Source of the DNA: Hippasteria phrygiana
Taxonomy: Eukaryota > Echinodermata > Asteroidea > Valvatida > Goniasteridae
NCBI GenBank assembly: GCA_037893225.1
Contig: JAZGUH010000719.1
Coordinates: 1,178,001-1,242,000 of the forward strand
Direction of reading: 5' to 3'
Length of the DNA stretch: 64,000 nucleotides
Positions 1 to 12,600 of this stretch are shown in pieces (position 1 is the stretch's first letter; each line of letters opens with the position of its first letter). Both the position numbers and the translations under genes were made by a program. The notes beneath the pieces were generated by a model that had not been told where the DNA came from, did not search any database, and saw only the letters and a program-made list of their open reading frames with translations.

Positions 1-447
1 GAAAAAACTATCAATATTTTGTGATATTTCTGTCAAATCCTCTTTCCAACAGCAAACGTTTCTCAATGTCATTGCTTGTATGCATGCAAACATGCAGGTG
101 AATACTATGTATGTGCACATTTGTGTGTGTGCATTGAGGTGTGCAAACTCAGAACTTCACCTTTGTAATAAGTCACTACACAGAGGGTGTTTGGGTAAGC
201 TTGTGTTGTGCAGTGTTGTGCAGTGTGCATGTTGCGTCTTGGCGCAAAGTACAATACATGTGTTCCCTTCATATTACAGATTTAAATTGTAACAAAAGTA
301 GAGACACCAACTGTGTTCTGATCTGCCTTGATGGCTACTCTACCCACTAGTGCCGGTTGAGGACATCAGTTGTACCACTACTACACTGTACTAGGGAAGA
401 ACGTGGGAACATTTTTGAACGCCGGGCCTCATGCCATTGCTGCCACC
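1..447. other. Region upstream of SNX25 start, no gene seen
   Basis: TG-rich sequence with short chance reading frames only. The reading frame of SNX25 exon 1 stays open back to about 370, but the first ATG in that frame is at 448, so this stretch is probably 5' UTR, promoter or upstream intron. I see no clear TATA box or CpG cluster. Confidence 0.4.
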
Positions 448-681
448 ATGGGCTACATCAACATGTACACCCTGGGGGGCTTGGCGGCGTTCCTGGCCAT
501 CGCTTACCAGCTGGGAATCCTCCACTTCACCAATGTGACCTCTGTGCTGATCTACCTGGGGGTCACGATGGTGGGGTTCATCATGGGCTTCGTCATAGTG
601 ATGTTCTCGGGCAAGAAGCGGAAACCCTCGGTCCTGGCGAGCCCCTCGCCCGCTGCCAACGTGCTGGTCACTAAAGTCATG
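448..681 (+). CDS. SNX25: SNX25 exon: start and N-terminal membrane hairpin
   Basis: The ATG at 448 sits in a perfect Kozak context (GCCACCATGG) and is the first ATG in frame. The 78 codons encode two hydrophobic stretches (about residues 7-26 and 30-53) followed by a basic GKKRK, as in the ER-anchored members of the family. The exon ends in phase 0 at GTAAGT. Confidence 0.85.
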
Positions 682-3600
682 GTAAGTTTTCTGTCTAGAA
701 TGTAGGACCATGTCACACATTTGGGAGACTTTGAAGATGCTGATGGCAGCAGACAGTACCGGTCCATGTTCTCACCAGTCGTGTGCGTGATCTGAACAAT
801 GTGTGCATGCACAGGACTGCCACCAGCGTCTGAAAGGTCTCCCATTTACAGGCAATCAGTTCCAAGAGATCTCAAAGAAGAAAAAACATTCGCATTTCAA
901 TTTACACATAATTTTCTTAGGAATGTTCATAGGGGAGATGGGGGTTAGTTGGAACGATTTTCACAAAAACGTCTATATAACACAGACAGATTTTATTCAA
1001 GAAACAATAACTATACCAGTTTATGCATATACATGTGTGTTACAAATGTAGCCTATACAATTCTTAGACTTGTTGATGGTTACTTAATAATCCACCTTGA
1101 ACACGACTATGTCATGTGTTCCAGCTTACCCCACCTATGGGGTAAGTTGGAACATGGTATGCGATTACTTAGAAAGTATACTTAGGGCCAATGATTTAAA
1201 AAAATATGTCACACACTTAAGCTTATCAGTGAGATAAAATCAATGCAACTCAATGAAAATCAATTTTAGTCTTCTTATATTAGTTTTTTGAGACATATTT
1301 TGCTGTAGGCTGCTTTATTTTTATTTTAAGAATCTTGCATCTTGGGTTTTGCTACATGTAACGCTACAAGGAATAAACACAGCTTATTCAGACTTTTGAC
1401 CACTTTGTGTTACACTACAGAAAACACATTTTTAAAGTAGAACTTTTATTCAAAGGACACTTCATTCATATATATTCATTATGTTGGGGTTTGTTGGAAC
1501 ATGTTCCAACTAGCCCCCATTGAAATGTTCCAACTAGCCCCAGTGGCCCAAGTGACATTTGTAAGCTTACTACGCAAAACAAGGACTACAATAACACATC
1601 TTTTTAACCTTATTTTGTAGCTTAGTACTAGAGCCTAAAATACCCACAAACTAGTCACTATTATTTATAAACTTCAGTAAGATACATGTAGTACAATTCT
1701 TTTGAATGGTGAAAAATTTACTCAGAAGGTGAAAATACAAACTTACTTTTCCCACTATTGGGGCACTGGTGCTGCAGGCAATATGGTGGATGGCTGTTGG
1801 CAGCATTTCATAAAATTAATTCTAGCTGTGGAAGAAAATCTCAATGTTTCAACTTACCCGTGTTCCAACTAATCTCCCCTACACTTTCAGAAAAAAATTA
1901 TTTTGTGCTACTTTAACATTCTTTTAGCCTGCAGTGCATGTGCCTTATTCAGTCCAAGTTGCTTGTAAACATTTTCTAGTGTGACAAAGCCTTTTAAGGT
2001 AAGAAGTTGTGCACAGTAAACATTTACATGATTGTGACCTTTAAAAAAAATTGTCAGTTGTTGGCAAAACAGTTTTTGAGTTGATTATGAGTCGATAACA
2101 AATGAAAAGCCTTAAAGCAAGTTTGCAATATTAAGATATTTGGTACTTTCAGATGTTAAAGATATGAAGATTTAACATTTCCATAAAGAGCCATCTTGCA
2201 GAAAACATAAAAAAGAAATACAAACAAATACGTAAATGATCAGAATCAACAAACATTTGTTCATGATTTAGATAAATTAATTGTAATTAAATGGTAATAC
2301 AAAAACAAATTAGTCAAATAACAAGCCCAACTGTTGGCCATATGTATAACAACGGATATATGGTAACACTTCAAAATACTTCCAAATTGGCATGATTGGT
2401 GGTGTGACAGAATGTGTCGTGATGCAGTGTTGATAATTTGTGTGCCTGTTGATGTTTGTGAATAAACATGTATTTCTGTTTTTGTTTACTTGTTTACTTG
2501 ACAGGAAGTGCTGTCTCGTAAGCAACGCCGACCAAGAGGAATGGTGGTTTCACGCAACATGGACAAAGCAATCAAAGAAGGTACGCCTTTGCTGTCAATT
2601 TGCCAAACAAAAATGGAAGATTGTCGGAGATAACAGACTAGTCAGACTAGATTTTGGGTGTGGCACCACGACTAATAGAATTTTAAAATTGAACTGCTAA
2701 TTTAGTACCATTGCTAATTTAGTACCATTTAGTACCATGTAGATAACTTATGAGCTTGGAAATGAGCCATTCCACTCAAAAATATACTGACGATAAGTAA
2801 CAGATTGAAGAAGTTTCACGTTTTGAATTAGGAGCGGGGGGGGACTCCTAATTCCTAATGTATTAATTTGTATACAATGCCTGAATAAATCCCCGCCATC
2901 TGATTGGTGGATCGTCGATCACGTGCATTGAATTATTTGTTCCACCGCACGCCGCGAGAAGTTACATCACACGGTAAGCGTTTGATGTAACTTCACGAAT
3001 TTCACGGTCATTATAGGTGGCGCTACAACACGGCTGTCATTCATACAAAATGGCGGACGATGTTCCCGAACCGCTGCTAACAGACGACGAAATTATGGAA
3101 CTCTTAGGTGATGCTGACGCTGCTAACACAAAGAGACAAATCAAATATGCAGTCAAACAATTAGAGGAATTTGCAAGACACGCAGGAATAATAATAATTG
3201 AAGCTCTAACTAATTTGGAACTGGACAACTTTTTGTCGCGGTTTATGTGGGACTGACAATGGAAAACGGCACGTTGTACACAAAGAAATTCATGCATGCA
3301 ATCCTACGAGGATTTATTCAGGTGTTGTATAAAACAAATAATGAATGTTTCACATTTGTGCAATGGTAAGAATAATTTCATTCGGTGATAAATGGAATGC
3401 CCCATTCCACTCGGCTTCGCCTTGTGGAATGGAACATTCAATCTGTCACCTCATGAAATTATTCTTACCATCGCACTCATAAACATTCATTATTTGTATA
3501 ATATCACTCTTTATACAACACCTGAATAAATCCCAGCCATCCGATTGGTGGATCGTCGATCACGTGCATTGAATTATTCGTCCCATCGCACGACGTGAAC

Positions 3601-6600
3601 CCGCACCGCCAAAAAAATGTTCTATCACATGGTTCTATCAAACGGTAATGCGTTTGATAGAACTTCCCCGCCGCTACAACACGGCTGTCATTGGACTGGT
3701 TCCCGGTCCCTCCGTTGTCCTTCGGACTTCAAATGTATATTATATACATACGGGGACCGGGAACCAGTCTAGGCTGTCATTCACACAAAATGGCGGACAG
3801 TGTTTCCGAACCGCGGTTTGTTTTCGTAACAGACGACGAAATATTGGAACTCGTAGGCGATGCTGACGCTGCTAACACAAAGAGACAAATGAAATATGCA
3901 GTCAAACGATTAGAGGAATTTGCAAGACACGCAGGAACAACAATTAAAGCTTTAACTGATTGGAACTGGACCACTTTTTGTCGCGGTTTTATGCGGGACA
4001 GAGAAGGTAAACGGCATGTTGTACACAAAGAAATCCATGCATGCAATCTGTCGGATTTATTCAGGCGTTGTATAAAACAAATAATGAATGTTTCACATTC
4101 GTGCAATGGTAAGAATAATTTCATTCGGTGACAGATGAAATGTCCCATTCCACTCGGCTTCGCCTCGTGGAATGGAACATTCAATCTGTCACCTCATGAA
4201 ATTATTCTTACCATCGCACTCATAAAAATTCATTATTTGTATAGTAGCACATAATATAAAAAACTATATTTTAGGCAGACCAAATGGAGTGCACAGTGTA
4301 GTGTTTTTTGTTTGTTCCATAATTCGTTTTTTAGGGGAAAATCCATTAGAATTGAAACTTTCAGTCAGAGAATGAAACTAAACCTTTTAGAACAAAACAA
4401 TTTCAGAAAACCTCACGCGATAGGAAGTCACAGAACCATGGTCGATTCAGATTACCTGGTTATTTGTTGCCTGACAGAAGTCATGCAGAACCGAGGAAAT
4501 ATTTTTCAGGGACCCTGGGATTTATCCGATTGTCAAACAAAATGTTCTGAATTATTCATAGATTGTTCTGACTGGTGCACATCTGTGGCAAAGTTGTGTT
4601 CATAGAAAGTAATAGTCACTCTTATGCCAGTGATTGAATGTTTAATAGCCAGGTACATTGGCTGAAACACCAGTAACTAATGTTATTAAGGAATTCCGGA
4701 GTTAAATTCATTTTTTAGAATACAGATATTTACTGAAAGAAATTCCTAATATGTGGCGCTCTCAATTGAGAACAGTCTCTTATCACAAAAATTAATTTCT
4801 AGATTTATATACCATTGGAAATAATACATGATGAAAGAATTATTACAATCGGAGCAGTATTAAAAAAGTTATGATAATGTTTGATTTATTAGATGATCCA
4901 GCAAGGTAGAAATCAAGCGATAACGTTTGTCCTTCATTTCTGCACTGCTGAACGGCTAACGATTAGGGGGTAGCCTTGGTATCTCCAAAAAGTGTCTCAT
5001 TGGTTTATCTGTGGAAATATCGGTCAGATCGGCCAATCAATGAAGAGTTTAGATCACAAGCTTTGAATTGATACCAAGTTTGTTCTGATTGCATTAAAAA
5101 TGGCGATGTACACGAATCGAAAAAAAACAAATCTTATGAAGAAAACTAAACACAAATTCCAGTGATTATTAGTATAAAGTTACCATCTCTTTTAAAAAAA
5201 TGTTATTGTACTAAAATAAAAAAAAACGAAAACACAGTATGATTTTATTTTACATAAACTAGCATTTTAAGCAATAAAACGAAAATCCGACTGGTCCCTG
5301 TAAGAATGGCACATAGGTATACATGTGTGTATGTTTATCAGCTCTTCGTATATGCCAGTTTCCTTGAAAACACTTTGCCATAACTTGTTTCTTGATTGTT
5401 TTGAAATTAGTTCGTCAGTTAACATGAGGTGACGTACGGTATTACGTGTATAAGTTAATATTTTTCCTCATGTTTCGCAAGTGATAATTTTTCAGTTAAT
5501 ATAACTTGGATATTGGCCAGAAGTCAAGGAGCATGGACCGTCTGAAACAGTTTTTGTGCAACACCTATTACATCTACGGGTTAACTGCATAGGATTGTAG
5601 AATAGACCCCCCTGGAACACCTCTAGGTAGTGTGTCATCTAAAATTGTGGTACATGTATCAGTCTTGAGTTATAGTGCAAAATCATATTTTACATGTGTT
5701 TGTATAGGATTTTTATTCAAGGTCATTGTGTTATGAGACCTAAAACTACTTTATCTTCCCAAGTCAATTGTTAGCAGTTTTTACATTTGAAATACTCAAT
5801 TGCCAGGCTCAACTAGTCAAATTACCTCAATTTGAATTAATTGGAAAATCCAGGGGTTGGCTTTCCTGCATTCTACTCTATTTTGTAATGTCTGTTAGCC
5901 TGAAACATCACTGTCTATGACATTTTAAATCCTGCAAAAAGTTTATTGCATACAGGTATATTAATTGCATCTGTTATAATGCACCATTTACATCCAGATT
6001 AATATCTTGGAAACAAAAACATAAAGACAGACTTTTAATTTATCGAGTCTTGTCTGTTCATTGGTAATGTGGTTGATCTCGTGTTGGTATAGGAAATACA
6101 GGTAAAGCAAATTCACATAGCTGAAATGGCAGAAAAATAGTTGTGTACAATATCTGTGGAAATGTTTAGACTGAAGAGGAGGGGAACACGCCCATTTTCC
6201 CCATCCCCACCAATGACTACAACCACAATGGTTCACTTCCACTGTATGGTAATGAGAAAATGTATTCAGATAAAGATCAATAAAAACATAAACTATTCAA
6301 AATCTGAATATTATGCACCCCATTTTATAAAAATAATGCATTACTCTAGTACAGAAGTGTATATTGCACGTTTTTTGGGGAAAGCATTAATTAGCGCTGT
6401 AACAATTTAAGACCACTACCTAGAGGTGTTCAAGCCTGTTTTACCATCCTATACAGTCGAACCTTAATTTAAATTCATTTAAATTACATAGTCAGTTTCC
6501 CTTTTGCTTTGTTTGATGCTGTATTATTTAAAAATGAAGCACTGGACTTTTTCCAAAATAACCTCGTTTAAAGCTGCTGTGAAAAAAATGAAGTGTGTAA

Positions 6601-9600
6601 CTTTTGTAGTGGTTCCCACACGGTCTTAATTTGACACCGATGGAATGTTTTTGCTGTGCGTGTTGTTGCTGTTAACCAGTTTGCGCCGGGATTATTTTTG
6701 CCGAAAATTTCAATTTTCCAAAAAGGCAAAATATAGCAGCCAACTTCTGATATACAGCCAAATGCCACAAATACTGATTTGCAAGAGTCATTTCAACAGT
6801 ATTTGTACAATATTTCTTGCCAAAACCTCATATATTTCAATACTCCGGGTGCGCCCACCGGAGCGTAAATTGTAGAACAACAGGCCGTGCACAGCGGCCA
6901 AGTTCAAGTTCAACACACGGTCTGCCTCCACAGACTTCTCAGACTTTGTGTGTGTGTACAAAACAAATGAGGGATTAGCGTGTTGAGACGTCACCCGGAG
7001 GTGAGTCGAAGCAAGCTTGACGTTTTTACCCATCAGCCGTGCTTGTGTATAAAAACAGCCAGATTGTGTGAACACGTCCTCCGACGCGAACTGGTTAACC
7101 CGACTTGCCAATAGTAAATTACAAGAAGTCAATGTGTAAAATACTGAGCTATATATATCATTAATATTTCCCGACAGTTTTTGAATTGGTAGTGAAGGAC
7201 TTTGTGCTGAGCTGGTACACACAACTTGGACAGGACACCAGTGAGTTTACAGCCGCATTGGAGTAAGTTGAAATTTAGAATTCGGCGTTTTTTCAGTGAA
7301 CCAAATCCGAGTTCAAAAGGTCATTCAACTGTCATTGTATACTGCTCTTTACATATATTCATAAGGCCATACAATGGTATTTGAGTTGGTTGTCCTTGTG
7401 ATGTGGTACAATAGAGAAGTGTGTTTGCTCCTCTTGTGGGTGTAGATCAAGGCCTTGGTATGATCTTTATTTAACGTTTGTTTTCAATGGTTACAACTTA
7501 CAAAGGTCTATTAATCCAAATATGGTTGCACTACGAATTGGCAAATGGCAAGGTGTAATTTTTGACTCAACTAAAAAAAAAAATGGAATCCAATACAAGG
7601 CTAAAATCCATTCTAGGTAAAGGGTTATGATCAGAGGTTGGCAACATTTTGAATTACACATGTACCAACCCTATACCACCCTTACGGTTTTCCTGGGTCC
7701 AGATCTAAATAGAGGATAATTCTTCAATAGATTCCAGAGAAATTATCCCAATTTTCAGACCAATAAACCCAGGCAGGGTAACATCCGCCGTTGTTGAAAC
7801 CAACTCACCTCCCCAAGTGAAATGGATTTGATCGGGATGTGAGTGTTGATTGGCATCCAGAAATCACATATATGCAGATTCTCATCCTTGTCAGCAGTAT
7901 AATATTCTTGGATTAAATTACATTACAGTGGGAGTCACGTGTTTTTGCACACCAGTTGTTACTGAAACATGTATACGCAGAAGTTCTGAATTGGTGATTT
8001 TGTATACACCTTGTGTTAAATTCATATCCTGTAAACAACTGTGTCGGTTTGGAATGCAAAACAAGTTTTCGATTCAATTCAATTCAATTCAATTCAATTC
8101 AATTCAATTCAATTCAATTCAGTTCAGTTAAAGAAAACATTCCACACTCTTATTGAATACTGCATGTACATTCATTGACCCTAACAGTACTCAACCCATC
8201 AAAACCCAACAGCATGTTTAGTTGGAATCTGTTAGGATGGGTACTGGACCCCCAAACTAATAGTCCTTTACACTGAGTTTGGCATACCACCAGAATCAGA
8301 GTCCAACAATTTGTGTGTACAGTTTACCATATGGTGTAGGAATTTGCAAGGATGGGTACGGTTACTAGTAAATTATACATGTACTAGGGGGTTAGGGTTA
8401 AAACAGGTATGGAGGCATCATCCTAAAAAGCTGAAGCTTGTGGTGGGTGTGCTAAAGAAAACAGGACAAAACAAGACAAAACAACGATTAGAGATTTAGT
8501 AGTAATTACAATAATTAAATGTATACATGCCACATGAATCGGTTAAACATATAAAGTATACTTGACAATGAAAAACACGGGTCACAGATCAAAAACGGCT
8601 AAACTACATGTATTGCAAAATTAACAAGTAACAAGAAATTAGGTACTCTGGGAATTAAGTAGTTTTTTACTTGAATGATGAATGATGAATGATGATGAAT
8701 GAAGGGTTGAATGATTTTAGATAATTGGCTTGAGAAATGCAAGTTGAAATGTGAGGGTTTTGAGGTATGAACTTGTGAAAACAGCTTACGAAAAGCCAGT
8801 TAATTACCTTTTCAGAAATATCAGTTTTCTGTGAAAATTCTGATTTCTACTTCCTCAATCAGAATTATATTGAAAGAGCTGTTTCGCTTTCCTAACATGG
8901 GCCCATAATCTCAAATGGAAACAACCTCCAGTGATTTAACATCATCAGGTCTTAGTTAGGTTTGAAATCAATGTTGAAAGTTTTTTTTTTTACTTTTAAT
9001 TTCGTGTGTACACATGTACATGTACAGGTTAAATAAACATAGTAACTTTTGTTTGCAAACCTTGATACTTTATTAGGAAGAGTAAGTCATTAATTCTGTC
9101 AGTTTTCAGGTTATGCAGAAAATGATAGGCGTAAACAAGGTAATTTTATGTAAGGAATTTAGAATGACACAAAAGATAGTTTCATTATGTGTGTTATGTT
9201 TATTTTATATTTGTGCGCAGTCACAGTCATGAGTACACTTTTTGTTAATACAAAGACACCATTATGAACAACAGAGCAATGCTGAATAGCTCTTTGAAAA
9301 AATAGGATTTGCCACACTTTATTAGAGCACTTTTTATTCCAAGTTGACATAAAGCTGGATGACCGATTCGTGTGTAATCTTAAATAATGTTTACATCATT
9401 GTTTTTCAAAATGTTGTTCATAACATGGACACCAAAAAAAAGGTGTACCCGTGATTGTGGCTGTGCACACTTATGATTGTTCATATTGCATGATATAATG
9501 TGCTCTATTTTAAATCATTCCATCATTTTCTCTTTTGCTTTTTGTCTCACCAAAAGGGAAGACATGTGGGAGTTTTTAGAAAATCTGGTAAAAAGACTGA

Positions 9601-12600
9601 AAAACATAGATGAGGTAAGTATGTACACATACATTTATATTTTGTGCTTTTTTGAAATAATATACTCCAGCTGTAATATACTCAAGCTATGCCAATAGCT
9701 TTTTTCCTCGTTCTGTATCTCTATGGAATTCTTTGCCTGATGCATGTTTCCTTTCATTTTACGATCTTTTCTGCCTCAGGAGGAATATTAATTCCTACCT
9801 CTTGTATCTTTGATTCTTTTTCTTTTTTGTAGCTCTGTACATTGAATATGGCTTTTGTTCGGGACAATCTTGCTTATAAAAAAAATATAAACATTTTCAA
9901 AGAATAAATTTCCTTTCATTTTGCCAAAAATTCTGTACATGTAAAAGTTACTGCAAGTGCAGTTGTGGTTCCACAGCAACAACTACAAATAGACTTTGTC
10001 CCTGGGTTCTGATAAATCAATAATGAAGACCTTTCTGTTCAGTTCAGAGTGTTGTACTTTTTGTTGACTGTCCGCTACATTAAATGTAGCCCTTTAGTGT
10101 ACACAAATGCACAATCATACATGTAACAGCCGAAATGATATTTGTTTCGAGTTATTCAAAAGACAGAAATTGCTTGGGTGATAATGTTAATTTTAATCGG
10201 GTCCATGTTTGTCCTGTCAGACTTTATATCTTGGGGAAGGGGAGTTTTGAATGGTAGCATACATCACTTGCTTTTGCGGTAATTTTCAGAAATAATTGGA
10301 TTTGGGGGGTTAATATTTTATAGCAAACACTGTAAAGTTTTGTGTCCATTGATGCTGGGAAAACAAGGAGAGAGAAAGGCTGCTCTTGTAGTTTGGTTCC
10401 CTGACCCTATGTCGGACAAAATGGAGCACTTTATAGACGTCAGTAATTATTAGGTCGGGGAACTACATGTAGACTAGCTGGTTTGCACCTGTTCACGGAT
10501 GTGTCACCAATTGCCAAACAAAATGTGGACTAAATAACATTGGGGTAAATCGGAGGCAGTATTTGAAAACAAGTCTGTTTTTCCAGCGATGGTTGGCAGA
10601 CCATCACTGAAACTTGATACAAAAATTCCACTTTTCTTGAGAATGACAGTACACCAGGTACCATGATTTCACAGGACGCTTGAGACTATTATTTAGGTGC
10701 AGTCAAGTAAGGTATTTCATAATGTGTGTGATGTTTGGAAATGTTGTATATTACCTTTAAAATAAAAGGAGATAATCTGCATGTGTTTGCCACAGAGGTG
10801 AGTTGGAGTATCCATTGATTATACAATTTACAAGTTTGATATTTTTCTGTTCAATACTCTTTCTCTGCATGTAGGTGCGCTTTTTTACAAGTGACATTGT
10901 CTATAAATTGTGTGATCACTTTGCTGAGCTCAGAGAAACCACTGCCAGGTGAGTACGTATCATTATACATACGTAAAGCCGTGTCCGCAATGGACTTTTA
11001 TTTGGAAGGTTTTACCGAGACGATGGTAAAATAAGAAATGGTCAAATGTGACCACTGTCCGCACTTGGACTTTCGACACGGGAAAATTTTACCGAGACCA
11101 TGGTAGAAGTAACCGAGCTGTCAATATAACGACTCATGAGGGCGCTTTGCGTGACCTTTCTACATTGACGCGATTGACCCAAATCACGCGTGCCTTTTCA
11201 TTTTTTCCGATTGCGACCAAAAGAATTTTGCCACATATGCAAAGCGCATGCAAAGCGCATGCATGGTTTCCCTGTGAAGCATGACCTTGCGCTCGGGCCA
11301 GGTGTACGCTTTCCTGAGCCGCTTTTACCGACTCGCACTGTCCGCACTGGACTTATCGTCTCGGGAAAAGTTACCTGGTCAGTTAAGTTTTCCTGGGCAG
11401 CAGTTGCCCGGTAGAAGTAACCGCTGGACTCGGGAAAAGTAACTGAGAGGAAAACGTCCTAGGCTGTCCACACTGGACTTAAAATGGGAAAAGTACCCAT
11501 CGTCTCGGTAAGTTTTACTAAAAAATGTCCAGTGCGGACAGGGCTTAAGTCTCTAGTTTTATGCTGGCTTAATTATAAGCACACATTGGACTGAAATCAT
11601 TAAAACTCTTTTGGTAGTTACCTAACCTATTTCCAAGGTTTGAGTGTAAAATTTCTGCCATAATATGTAAAGTTTATTGAGAAATGTAGGAAAAAAGCAA
11701 AGCATTGATATCCGGACATTCAGACTGGCGCCACACATACTGCAGCCTGTACACAACCAAACTGCCAAGGGAATTCCAACAGTCCAACTTTTCCAAACCA
11801 AACTGGCTTCCACAAAATTATTATTTCTGTCAGTGATTTTTCAAACAATGCATTTTTAAGGGACGGCGGTATACATCTTTCCAACTATAACAATCTCAGG
11901 ACGAGTGCCCCTTTATGTAGGGTTGGGCACAGATTTTGATAATATGATAATTTGATTTTCCTGAAATCAATATTGTGTAAACATTTCGTATATAGAGAGA
12001 TAAGAGTCATGAGAAATTCATAAATTGCAGACATTGGACCTTTTCAGTGTGACAGCCTTGTGCTACTTTGTACTGTGAGAAGAAAGACATTCTATAAATA
12101 CACTTAGTTACAGTTTTGACTTCACCTCTAACATCTTTGTTAACTTGAACATGATTGGTCAGTTTGGAGTTGTTGTTGCACTTCCTTGTATATATTGTCC
12201 ATTCAGCTCAGTGGTTGAGTGCGGGATTTGTATGATTAGAATATGTAGGACAAGCTTTTTTGACATTCTACCTGTAGCAGTATAAAAGGGAGACATTTCA
12301 ATATTTTGGTTTTTATGGGAATAAACATTTCCATATTCATGAGCCAAAGAGTGATGTCATTCAAGGCAGAACAGTAGTGTCTCTATAGCCTTGTGTACAA
12401 ATAAACAGCACACTTTTCTACACGGAGTAGGTTTCACTTTGCACTTGATTTTCATGTTAAACAGGTTGTTTGGACAATAGTACTGGCCAGCATTTTCTTC
12501 TCAACTTTATTGATTTTTGTATTGTTCCTATGCTCTTTCGACAAGGAGTGCCTTGTATAACAAAAATAAAATTGCGCCCTCTTGCATATACTGATGAAAG

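Noticed and set aside
9102..9131. Mini-exon between TTTTCAG and GTAATT (possible missing PXA exon)
   Set aside because: The splice phases do not fit the exons on either side and the peptide does not resemble PXA.
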